Shown here: piece after piece, positions 6,084-12,514 of the stretch
How the letters are laid out: each line of letters opens with the position of its first letter
Position numbering within the stretch: position 1 is the stretch's first letter
NCBI GenBank assembly: GCA_023415815.1
Contig: JAEZJL010000091.1
Coordinates: 1-12,514, forward strand
From: Bacillota bacterium
Lineage (GTDB): Bacteria > Bacillota > Clostridia > Acetivibrionales > DTU013
Direction of reading: 5' to 3'
DNA length: 12,514 bases
The notes under the pieces: generated by a model
Databases searched by the model: none
What the model was told of the DNA's origin: nothing
What the model saw: the letters and a program-made list of their open reading frames with translations, nothing else
Made by a program: the position numbers and the translations under genes

Positions 6084-6136
6084 CAAAAAAAGCGGTACAT
6101 AGAAGGGCTTTCCATGTACCACTATTATACATTATG
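6084..6136 (-). terminator. Repeated TATAAT-hairpin-poly(U) unit, copy 1
   Basis: On the minus strand it reads TATAAT (6129-6124), AGT, a hairpin with arms GGTACAT and ATGTACC (6120-6094) and then seven T (6091-6085). It serves well as the ridA terminator, 76 nt after its stop and about 60 nt before the NUDIX start. It matches copy 2 at 7711-7760 at almost every position over about 45 nt, apart from single-base indels and the T-tract. Confidence 0.8.
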
Positions 6137-6195
6137 AAAGTTAAGCTTTCCACCTGTACCTGCCATGATCTCGGACAGCTATTTTCGGCGGTGGA

Positions 6196-6570
6196 TCAGA
6201 CCTTTTTGGGGTTATACGCTATTCCGTCGATCTGAACCTTGAGCCCGTCAGGTCCACCGACATGTGCAAATTCCGTAGAAATCGTTTTTCTGGCAGGATA
6301 TTTGCCATTAAACCTCCGTTTGAAAACCTTTTCCATCACCGGTATGTCCCACACATCCCTGAGCAGCACATCCACCTTGACAACCGATTCCAGCGTCAGG
6401 CCCGCCTTTGCCAATCTGGCGCTCATGTCGTCAAGAGCCCCTTCCACCTGGCTTTCGACAGGCTGCCCGATGTTTCCGACGCAGAAGCTGAGGAATACGA
6501 AATCGCCCGCTTCGATCCAGCTGGAGTATGCGTATTCTTCATTGATTTCATTCCTTATTAGTTCTCCCAT
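6196..6570 (-). CDS. RidA family protein (YjgF/YER057c/UK114)
   Basis: RidA proteins are small trimeric enzymes; the best-known members hydrolyse reactive enamine/imine intermediates made by PLP enzymes. The 124-residue chain spans the whole fold: the AGDFVFLSFCVGNIG strand, the helix QVEGALDDMSARLAKAG, SVVKVDVLLRDV, and the C-terminal YPARKT...KVQIDGIAYNP block. Arg94 in YPARKT corresponds to the arginine that binds the substrate carboxylate in RidA proper. The usual Glu in EIEAIA is Asp here (QIDGIAY), so this may be an Rid subgroup with another preference. ATG 6570 has GGGAGG 7 nt upstream. It follows the WYL regulator on the same strand by 169 nt; a TATAAT at 6613-6608 could start its own transcript. 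Confidence 0.92.
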   Translation of the reverse strand: MGELIRNEINEEYAYSSWIEAGDFVFLSFCVGNIGQPVESQVEGALDDMSARLAKAGLTLESVVKVDVLLRDVWDIPVMEKVFKRRFNGKYPARKTISTEFAHVGGPDGLKVQIDGIAYNPKKV

Positions 6571-6607
6571 TATAAATCCTCCCTTTGATTTTTGTCCTCT
6601 TAATCCA

Positions 6608-6613
6608 ATTATA
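6608..6613 (-). promoter_or_regulatory. Candidate -10 box for ridA
   Basis: A perfect TATAAT lies 38 nt before the ridA start codon, leaving room for a short leader with the GGGAGG site. No convincing -35 is seen 16-18 nt upstream, so the call is weak. Confidence 0.3.
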
Positions 6614-6674
6614 AGGGAGGAATACCGACAGCATTATGTCGTAATTATTTTTCAATAAAATAATTTAATATATG

Positions 6675-6718
6675 AGTTTTTGCACTTATATTACCCCAAT
6701 CAGTCTGCCGCAAAAACT
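6675..6718. repeat. 9-bp inverted repeat between the WYL regulator and ridA
   Basis: AGTTTTTGC (6675-6683) and GCAAAAACT (6710-6718) are exact reverse complements with a 26-nt spacer that contains a TATAAG box on the minus strand. It could be a hairpin at the end of the regulator mRNA or a bipartite operator controlling ridA. The AT-rich stem without a following U-run argues against an ordinary terminator. Confidence 0.5.
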
Positions 6719-6739
6719 TAATTCATTCCTTAGATAAAA

Positions 6740-7672
6740 TCATTTGTGCAGCTTATATAAATTTAGAATTTCCTCGGCTTTTTTCACAAGCCTTTCTTTC
6801 AATATCTCCGGCTCAATTACTGTGATCCTGTCTCCAAAGCTCAGCAGCGCAGCAAACCACATCCGTTCGTTTTCAGGAACTCTCAGTCTGATGACGATAT
6901 CCCCGTTATCCTGCGCGGTTATCGCACCTCCGGGAAAGGCTTCCTCGGCAGCCACTCTCATCTCCACTCTGCACATCAGCTTTATATCAAGGTAACGCCG
7001 GTTGTCCCGCTTCTCGTATTCCGCCATGAGCCCGTCGGTGTTGCCGTGCTTTGCTGAAAATATTTTGCGGGTGTTTATCAGGCTCCCTATCCGTGAAAGC
7101 CTGAAAAGCCTGTAATCCTTCTTTTCACAGCAGTATCCGAACAGGTACCAGGCATACCACTTATAAGCGAGGGCAAGCGGCTCGACGGAACGGTGGGAAG
7201 CATAACCGTCCGCGTTGGTATAGTCGAATTCTACGGCTGTTTCCGTTTCTATGGCCTTTTCAATTATTTCCATACGGTTGTTGATGCGGCTGTTTTCCTT
7301 CAGGACGCCGAAATCGAGTATGAGCTTCTGTTTCGATCCGTTTCCCGGAGGCGCGAGCGCAAGCACCTTCTCAAGGGTGGAATAGAGCTTTTTGCCGCCG
7401 TAGCCCGAGCATAGACCTTTTAACGCGGTGATTATATACAGAAAATCCTCGGCGGAAGCAAGGTGTCTGTCCATCCTGAAGCCGTCCACGATCCCATAGC
7501 CTCCTCCGGCCCCCTTCACTGCCATCACAGGAATTCCGGCAAGGGTCAGGGCATCGATATCGCGCTGTATGGTCCTTTCGGACACCTCGAATTTATGGGC
7601 AAGGGCCTTTGCGCTGGATATATCATGGTTCAGCAGGTGCATTATAATCCCGAGCAATCTGTCAATTTTCAT
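6740..7672 (-). CDS. WYL-domain transcriptional regulator (YafY/DeoR-like HTH)
   Basis: The 310-residue protein is a one-component regulator. Residues 1-65 form a winged helix (ISSAKALAHKFEVSERTIQRDIDAL with the wing KGAGGGYGI). Residues about 140-215 form the WYL domain, with the motif itself at Trp175-Leu177 in YAWYLFGYC followed by YRLFRLSRIGSL. The rest matches the WYL C-terminal extension, ending KAEEILNLYKLHK. WYL domains sense small ligands or nucleic acids; the ligand here is unknown. ATG 7672 has AGGCGGGAAGAGG immediately upstream. The gene begins about 45 nt after a hairpin terminator (7711-7760), so it is likely a separate unit, with ridA downstream as its most probable neighbour target. 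It is not divergent from its neighbour, unlike many local regulators. Confidence 0.93.
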   Translation of the reverse strand: MKIDRLLGIIMHLLNHDISSAKALAHKFEVSERTIQRDIDALTLAGIPVMAVKGAGGGYGIVDGFRMDRHLASAEDFLYIITALKGLCSGYGGKKLYSTLEKVLALAPPGNGSKQKLILDFGVLKENSRINNRMEIIEKAIETETAVEFDYTNADGYASHRSVEPLALAYKWYAWYLFGYCCEKKDYRLFRLSRIGSLINTRKIFSAKHGNTDGLMAEYEKRDNRRYLDIKLMCRVEMRVAAEEAFPGGAITAQDNGDIVIRLRVPENERMWFAALLSFGDRITVIEPEILKERLVKKAEEILNLYKLHK

Positions 7673-7710
7673 ATGCCTCTTCCCGCCTTACGTAATATCG
7701 GTAAAGCACA

Positions 7711-7760
7711 AAATAAAAACGGTACATAGAAGGGCTTCCATGTACCACTATTATAACATT
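7711..7760 (-). terminator. Repeated TATAAT-hairpin-poly(U) unit, copy 2
   Basis: On the minus strand: TATAAT (7755-7750), AGT, a hairpin with arms GGTACAT and ATGTACC (7746-7721), then GTTTTTATTTT. It probably terminates the alpha/beta hydrolase transcript. It differs from copy 1 by single-base indels and a few changes in the T-tract and the 5' edge. A REP-like unit (7771-7800) lies 11 nt beyond its upstream edge. Confidence 0.8.
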
Positions 7761-7770
7761 ATTAAGAAGG

Positions 7771-7800
7771 AACGGGGGGACAGGTTCCTCGTCCCATTAC
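7771..7800. repeat. REP-like repeat copy C
   Basis: ACGGGGGGACAG (7772-7783) followed by GTTCCTCGTCCCATT gives an imperfect palindrome around CAGGTTCCT. It has the same orientation as copies A and A2 and faces copy D about 65 nt away, a head-to-head pair like the two-unit REP clusters known in other bacteria. Confidence 0.7.
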
Positions 7801-7863
7801 TGGTATGAGGGCTATTGTTATATTCCCGCGCAAGCTATCCTCGGCTATTGAATAAATCTCATC

Positions 7864-7905
7864 TCACTTTTGGGACAGGGTGCCTGTCCCCGCGTCCCCG
7901 TCCCT
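7864..7905. repeat. REP-like repeat copy D, forming the 3' end of the alpha/beta hydrolase gene
   Basis: It contains GGGACAGG-GTG-CCTGTCCC (7872-7890) and a C-rich tail. The first 28 bases match copy B with a single change. The hydrolase stop codon (7866-7864) is the TGA at the edge of the repeat. Confidence 0.85.
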
Positions 7906-8790
7906 CAGGAACTCTGCTACCTCTTTTCCGACCTCGCCGATATGTCCAAGAAGGAAATGACCACCGGTCTCCGGCTTGAGCAGGCGGGCATTGGGAATAT
8001 TCGACGCGGTATACCGCGCATGATAAAACGGCTGCAGGCCGTCGTCCTCGGCATGGACGACCAGCGTCGGCGCTTTGATATCCCGGAGAGGATAGTCCTG
8101 GGGAAGCAGGGTGGGGATGGCCAGCCATTTTCTGTCGTTGAACACTCCTGCCTTCCTCAAGCTTACAGGATGCATGCACTCTATCACAGCGTCCACCATC
8201 TTCGCATCCGCGCCGGTAATATTGGCCTGAACTTCCCTGGACATGCCGAATACAAGCAGTAAAAGGGATCTTAACCTGTAAGTCATATACCAGTAGAGAA
8301 AATCGGACCTCAGCATGGTATTGAAAAGGAGCGCCTGCAGGGCGTTGTCGGGCGGCGGCGGCGAGCTTTTCGCCGCCATCATCACCAGTGCCGTGCAGCG
8401 CTCGGGGTAGCGCAGGGCGAATTGCAGCGCCGACGGCCCGCCGTCGGAGAATGCTACAATTGCCGCCTTCGGAAGCCCCAGCGTATCCAGAAGCGCTGCA
8501 AAGGCATCCGCCTGGGCGGCAGCCGTCGCATCCCTGTCGGCGGGAAACGGCGTCCGCAGATAGCCGAAGCGGGAGGGGCAGATTGAATGGAATCCGCTTC
8601 CCACAAAGATTCTGGCGATCAGCTCGCCCTGGTCGTATCCTCCGCCGTTCCCGTGGGATACGAGCACAGGCAGGCCTTCTCCGTACTCGGAGTATTCCGT
8701 CTCCCCAAGTGCTGTCCGTATTATTTTGCTTCCTCCGGCCAGGCGCTTCCCGGCCGTTTCCATTGCTAGCCTATAGGTTGATTTCCGCAT
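7864..8790 (-). CDS. Alpha/beta-fold hydrolase
   Basis: This is a serine hydrolase of the alpha/beta fold, of unknown substrate. Numbered from ATG 8790 (308 residues), it has an oxyanion-loop HGNGGG (46-51), the nucleophile elbow AFSDGGPS with Ser115, the acid in HAEDDG (Asp249 or Asp250) and the base His278 in GGHFLLGH. The usual first Gly of GxSxG is Ala here. A lid-like helical region (160-225) precedes the last strands. ATG 8790 has AGGAAG 8 nt upstream; an in-frame GTG at 8817 would add nine residues. No signal peptide is seen, so it is cytoplasmic. The last dozen residues (from RDGDAGTG to the end) are read from REP-like copy D. It follows the symporter by 72 nt without a visible terminator and may belong to the same operon, for example as an esterase acting on the imported sugar. 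Confidence 0.92.
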   Translation of the reverse strand: MRKSTYRLAMETAGKRLAGGSKIIRTALGETEYSEYGEGLPVLVSHGNGGGYDQGELIARIFVGSGFHSICPSRFGYLRTPFPADRDATAAAQADAFAALLDTLGLPKAAIVAFSDGGPSALQFALRYPERCTALVMMAAKSSPPPPDNALQALLFNTMLRSDFLYWYMTYRLRSLLLLVFGMSREVQANITGADAKMVDAVIECMHPVSLRKAGVFNDRKWLAIPTLLPQDYPLRDIKAPTLVVHAEDDGLQPFYHARYTASNIPNARLLKPETGGHFLLGHIGEVGKEVAEFLRDGDAGTGTLSQK

Positions 8791-8862
8791 ATTCCCGACT
8801 TCCTTTTCTAATATCACATATTATCCCGCAATTTATGCCGTTTCCCCGCCTCTGGCAGCAGA

Positions 8863-10224
8863 CTATTCGGCGGTACGGCTTCCGGAAAGCTCGGCGACTA
8901 TTCCTTTGAGCTTTTTTTCATCCAGCTTGTACAAATACAGCAGCACAAAGCACAGTACGGCGCATATCAGGGGCAGCGTTATCAGTAAATGCATTATTCC
9001 CCTACCTGCCTCGGGCGTCTGTACGGCGTCCGGCACATATCCGGTCACGGCCAGGATCAAGCCTGAAACCGCTCCCCCTATGGCGTTGCCGAGCTTTTGC
9101 ACAAAGCTGGTCACACCATAAGTGACCCCCTCTCCGCGCTTCCCGGTTTTCCACTCGCCGTAATCCACGGTATCGGGCAGCATAGCCCAATGGCAGACGA
9201 GAGGAATATTCGAAGAAAATACAATAAGCGCGCCTACTACGAAAATCATCGAAATATTGCTGTAGGGTACGAAATAGAATATTATATTTGCGGCCACTGA
9301 CACTATAGTGCCCACAAGATAAGTGTTTCTTTTCCCCAGGCGGCGCGTTAAGGGCAGGGCCGCAATCGTGCCTATGACGGTAGCGATGATTGCGGTAAGC
9401 ATAAACAGCGCCGTAAGGCCTTCTTTTCCGAGATTATACTTGAAAAAATACAATATGGCGGACATTCTTACGGTGAATGCCATGCTGTAAAAAATATAGC
9501 CTGCCGCGATTAGCAAAAGCGGCGTATTTGTCCCTACCAATCTGAAGGTTTCCTTCAGGGAGTAATGCTTGCCTTCCTTTTTCTTCACCTTTTCCGTTAC
9601 ACTGGCGTAGCAGATAATAAAAAGTATGACGGAAACAATCATAAAGATCGTTACCGTGTACCGGAAGCCGTCCTTTTCATCCGGAAACAGAGCTACTATA
9701 GGCTTGGTCCCTGCGGAAATCACAGCCATCGCCAGCGAAGCCAGCACCAGATTTACAGTCTGCACCTTCGTCCTTTCATACGGGTCCTGGGTTATCACAG
9801 GCGCCAGCGAAAAGTATGGTATCAGCACGACGCTCAGGGCCAGGCTCTGAAGCAGATAGGTAATAAAAGCGTAAGCTATTTTGCCTGTGCCGCTGAGATC
9901 CGGAGCCGAAAAGCACAATACCGTTAAGGCTGCGAGCGGTACGGCTCCGAACAGGATATAGGGGCGGAAGCTCCCCCACCTTGTATCGGTCCTGTCGGCG
10001 ATATAGCCCATCACAGGGTCGAATACGGCATCGGCCAGTCGCGTGATAAGGAAGATAGTGCCTGCCACGGCAGCGGGAATTTTAAATACATCGGTGTAAA
10101 AATACAGCAAATACAGCGATACCATAAGAAATGCCATGTTCTGTGCTGCGTTTCCAACTCCGTACCCTAACAGCTCGGATGTTTTGAGCTTGGCCAGGGC
10201 TGTCCGTTTCTTGTTGTCTTCCAT
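8863..10224 (-). CDS. GPH-family sugar:cation symporter (MelB/XynP-like)
   Basis: This is a 12-helix membrane transporter of the glycoside-pentoside-hexuronide:cation symporter family in the MFS fold. The 453-residue length is typical. The family signature is clear: TRLADAVFDPVMGYIADRT (61-79), with Asp65 and Asp69 at the cation-binding positions of MelB, then TRWGSFRPYILFG, and in the second half CHWAMLPDTVDYGEWKTGKR (344-363). The N-terminus (KLKTSELLGYGVGN) and the Lys-rich cytoplasmic loop near 212-220 also fit. ATG 10224 has AGGAGGT 7 nt upstream. It starts 34 nt after the GH2 gene, so the two are almost surely co-transcribed; the transporter brings in a glycoside or small oligosaccharide that the GH2 enzyme cuts. 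The sugar cannot be named from sequence alone. Confidence 0.96.
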   Translation of the reverse strand: MEDNKKRTALAKLKTSELLGYGVGNAAQNMAFLMVSLYLLYFYTDVFKIPAAVAGTIFLITRLADAVFDPVMGYIADRTDTRWGSFRPYILFGAVPLAALTVLCFSAPDLSGTGKIAYAFITYLLQSLALSVVLIPYFSLAPVITQDPYERTKVQTVNLVLASLAMAVISAGTKPIVALFPDEKDGFRYTVTIFMIVSVILFIICYASVTEKVKKKEGKHYSLKETFRLVGTNTPLLLIAAGYIFYSMAFTVRMSAILYFFKYNLGKEGLTALFMLTAIIATVIGTIAALPLTRRLGKRNTYLVGTIVSVAANIIFYFVPYSNISMIFVVGALIVFSSNIPLVCHWAMLPDTVDYGEWKTGKRGEGVTYGVTSFVQKLGNAIGGAVSGLILAVTGYVPDAVQTPEAGRGIMHLLITLPLICAVLCFVLLYLYKLDEKKLKGIVAELSGSRTAE

Positions 10225-10258
10225 TATTATACCTCCTCCGTGTTTTCGCCGATCCCGT

Positions 10259-12493
10259 TCAAGCCCAGTACACCCTCATTCCAAGTCCCTGATCCAGCCG
10301 GTTGGGATGTCCCTTGGGATGAGACGGGTGATTGAAAGCGTCGTTATAAATATTTTTAGCAAGGATTTTCCCGCTTTTATCCTTCAAAATCAGGCTTACT
10401 CTGTATACTGCCCCGGGCTTCACGTCAAACGACAGGTCGGCGGCTCTTACAGCGCAGTCCTCCCTGATATCCGCCGTGCGGCTTCCTCTGAGGATCTCCC
10501 GGCCGGCTGCGTCGCATACAACCCATTCCACATGACACACCCCAGCTGGAGAAGGCAAATCGTTCACTATCCAGATTGCGACAGGTTTATCCTTGTGCTC
10601 CATAAAAATTCCGAGCGGCTGGTTGCTTTCATCCATAACCTTCACGGATTTTTTCGGAACGCCCCACCAGTCATAGATGCCGTAGAAGCTCTGCGGGCTG
10701 ACATCCGTGAACAGGAACTGAAAATAACCCGAGCACTGGCGGTGCTTCATTATCCTGTGGTATTCCATAACATATTTTAAATAGAGGCACTGGTAATCAT
10801 GCAGGCTTTCCAGACCCTTCCCGTCCTCGAGCACAGGCTTCAGCCTTTTATACAGCTCGGGAATGCCGGCAAGGTTTTCTACGGAGGCGGGAGCGTCAAA
10901 GCCGAACTCGGTCGTCAGCTTATAGCTTTTGCCGTAAATATCGGTATAGTGGGTATGCTCCCCGCTCAGAGAGCCTGTATAATCGTGTTCATCCCCGCTT
11001 TCAGGATCGTTTTTGCAGTGCGAGCCCTTTATATACGGCCTTGAGGGGTCAAGCCTTTTAAGCTCCTCTACCAGCTGCGGCCCCGGACGTACGTCCATCA
11101 TCGATACGGGATCCCGGTCGGGATTTATGACCCCCCTTGCCTTGAATAACTTCCATAGCTCCGGCTCGTTCAGGCAGATCCAGCAGATGATCGAGGGATG
11201 GTTCCTCAAGAGCCGCACCATATCGCCGAAAACCCTTACCGCGCGACTTGTGAATTCTTCGGTGACCGGATGGAACCAGGTCAGGTCGGAGTCCTGAACG
11301 ACCAGCAAGCCCAGCTCGTCGCACAAATCGTAAAAAACCGGCTTCGCCACATGGACATGCACTCTTACGGCGTTGAACCCGTTTTGCTTCATCGCCCTGA
11401 GATCTCTTTCGTAGCGCTCCCTGCTCATACGGGACAGATATACGTCGGGGAAGTAGCTCGCACCCCTCAGGAATATCCTCTTCCCGTTCAGAACAAAGGT
11501 CGTCTCACTTTCGTTCCTGATTATTTCAACCTCTCTGACGCCGAATTTCCTGGTTATTGAGCATATCACGGCGTTTTCGCGGAGCAGCTCAATATGGAGC
11601 GCGTAGAGCGACGTGTTTCCGCGTTCCCAGCTATTCCACAGCTTCGGCCCGGCAATGCTCAGATCGGCCTCTATTTGCGCGGCACCCTTTTTAAGCGTCG
11701 CCTGGTTAACAGCAGATGCCTCTTCAAGTCCCGTTTCCTCGTCTATAATTTTGCAGCGGCATGCCAACCCGGCATCCTCTCCCGCGTTATATACCGGAAC
11801 CTCCAGCTTTACGGCCGCATTACCGTATCCCTTTTCCAGGGTTGTCCTTATCACAGGCTCGCCGCTGAAGCGGATGCCGTCATGAAAGTTCAGGCTGACT
11901 TCTCCGCATATCCCTACGGGGTTTATATCCCTGTGAAAAAAGCCGTCGGCGTGCTCATACGTGCCCTTTGCCATATTCTTCAGACTGGTAAGGAATCTCG
12001 CACCTGCGGAAATATCGACTCCTGCCTGCTTTATTTCCACAAGCTCCTCATCCAGCGGAGACCATACCTTTACGACAAGCATGTTTGGCGAGCCGTATCT
12101 GATCAGCTCCCCCGCCTCAAATTCAAAGGGAGAGAAGTAGCCCTCGTGCTCACCGAGGTATTGGCCGTTCAGCCAGACCCTGCAGAAGTAATCCGCCGCT
12201 TCAAAGCGTAAAAACGCGAAGCCTTTTTCATTACCTTCCGGTACCACAAACTCATTTTTATACCACCAGGGAGCCGCGTTGAAATATCTCAGCTCCCGCC
12301 CGAAATAAGGCCTGTCCGAGTATAAGAGCTGCAAATGGACAAGCCTTTCTATAGGCTCCCACCCGGAGAAGCACTGTTCCATTTTATCCGTCGGATTCCA
12401 TCCCGGCCTGAAGATCTGAAGCATTTCGCCGGAGTCATACACGTCCTGCAGCAGTTCCCAGCCGCCGGTAAGCTTGATTTTATACATCCGCAT
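10259..12493 (-). CDS. Glycoside hydrolase family 2 enzyme
   Basis: This 744-residue retaining exo-glycosidase has the GH2 architecture: an N-terminal jelly-roll sugar-binding domain (about 60-195, with RVWLNGQYLGEHEGYFSPFEF), an immunoglobulin-like domain (about 210-320) and a TIM barrel (about 325-620), followed by a short beta domain. The acid/base is Glu443 in CLNEPE and the nucleophile Glu529 in TTEFGF. The NxK motif expected of beta-glucuronidases is not seen. The late barrel stretch FLFTDVSPQSFYGIYDWWGVPKK recalls mannosidase- and glucosaminidase-like GH2 members, but the activity is not determined. No signal peptide is present, so it acts in the cytoplasm on sugar brought in by the adjacent symporter. 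ATG 12493 touches a G-run; ATG 12487 (MYKIKLTGG) would have GGGGG at normal spacing and may be the true start. A TATACT box lies just upstream at the window edge. Confidence 0.95.
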   Translation of the reverse strand: MRMYKIKLTGGWELLQDVYDSGEMLQIFRPGWNPTDKMEQCFSGWEPIERLVHLQLLYSDRPYFGRELRYFNAAPWWYKNEFVVPEGNEKGFAFLRFEAADYFCRVWLNGQYLGEHEGYFSPFEFEAGELIRYGSPNMLVVKVWSPLDEELVEIKQAGVDISAGARFLTSLKNMAKGTYEHADGFFHRDINPVGICGEVSLNFHDGIRFSGEPVIRTTLEKGYGNAAVKLEVPVYNAGEDAGLACRCKIIDEETGLEEASAVNQATLKKGAAQIEADLSIAGPKLWNSWERGNTSLYALHIELLRENAVICSITRKFGVREVEIIRNESETTFVLNGKRIFLRGASYFPDVYLSRMSRERYERDLRAMKQNGFNAVRVHVHVAKPVFYDLCDELGLLVVQDSDLTWFHPVTEEFTSRAVRVFGDMVRLLRNHPSIICWICLNEPELWKLFKARGVINPDRDPVSMMDVRPGPQLVEELKRLDPSRPYIKGSHCKNDPESGDEHDYTGSLSGEHTHYTDIYGKSYKLTTEFGFDAPASVENLAGIPELYKRLKPVLEDGKGLESLHDYQCLYLKYVMEYHRIMKHRQCSGYFQFLFTDVSPQSFYGIYDWWGVPKKSVKVMDESNQPLGIFMEHKDKPVAIWIVNDLPSPAGVCHVEWVVCDAAGREILRGSRTADIREDCAVRAADLSFDVKPGAVYRVSLILKDKSGKILAKNIYNDAFNHPSHPKGHPNRLDQGLGMRVYWA

Positions 12494-12514
12494 CCCCCGT
12501 ATTCAGTATATTAT

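Overview
The window looks like chromosome of a Firmicute, most likely a Clostridia-type anaerobe. It has near-balanced base composition, strong GGAGG-type ribosome binding sites, TTG and GTG starts, a compact urease operon in the order ureABC-EFG-D, and a GPH-family sugar symporter paired with a cytoplasmic GH2 glycosidase. Every convincing gene lies on the minus strand, so transcription runs from high to low coordinates. No mobile-element gene, CRISPR array, tRNA or rRNA was recognised.

Layout in the direction of transcription: (1) 12493-8790 holds a GH2 glycosidase, a GPH:cation symporter and an alpha/beta hydrolase. The first two are 34 nt apart and form a clear uptake-and-cleavage pair for a glycoside of unknown identity. 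(2) 7863-7673 is a short non-coding stretch with REP-like GGGACAGG repeats and a hairpin terminator. (3) 7672-6196 holds a WYL-domain (YafY-type) regulator, then a RidA-family protein. (4) 6195-5526 holds a second, almost identical copy of the hairpin terminator, then a NUDIX hydrolase. (5) 5525-4996 is about 530 nt without a convincing gene. It is packed with REP-like repeats, a promoter-like site, a strong intrinsic terminator and a foldable leader in front of urease. (6) 4995-1 is the urease operon: a possible 12-codon leader peptide, structural subunits ureA, ureB and ureC, nickel-delivery genes ureE, ureF and ureG, and ureD, which runs off the window edge.

UreA, UreB and UreC form the nickel enzyme that splits urea to ammonia and CO2. 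UreD, UreF and UreG (a GTPase) and the His-tailed nickel chaperone UreE assemble its metal centre. All active-site ligands of UreC are present.

I did not find a clearly new protein system. The most unusual material is non-coding. Two genes (NUDIX and alpha/beta hydrolase) end inside inverted copies of the same REP-like repeat, in different frames, so their C-terminal tails and stops come from the repeat. Two dispersed copies of a TATAAT-hairpin-poly(U) unit are nearly identical. The urease operon has a layered leader and a 210-nt intercistronic region, with a perfect inverted repeat, between ureC and ureE.
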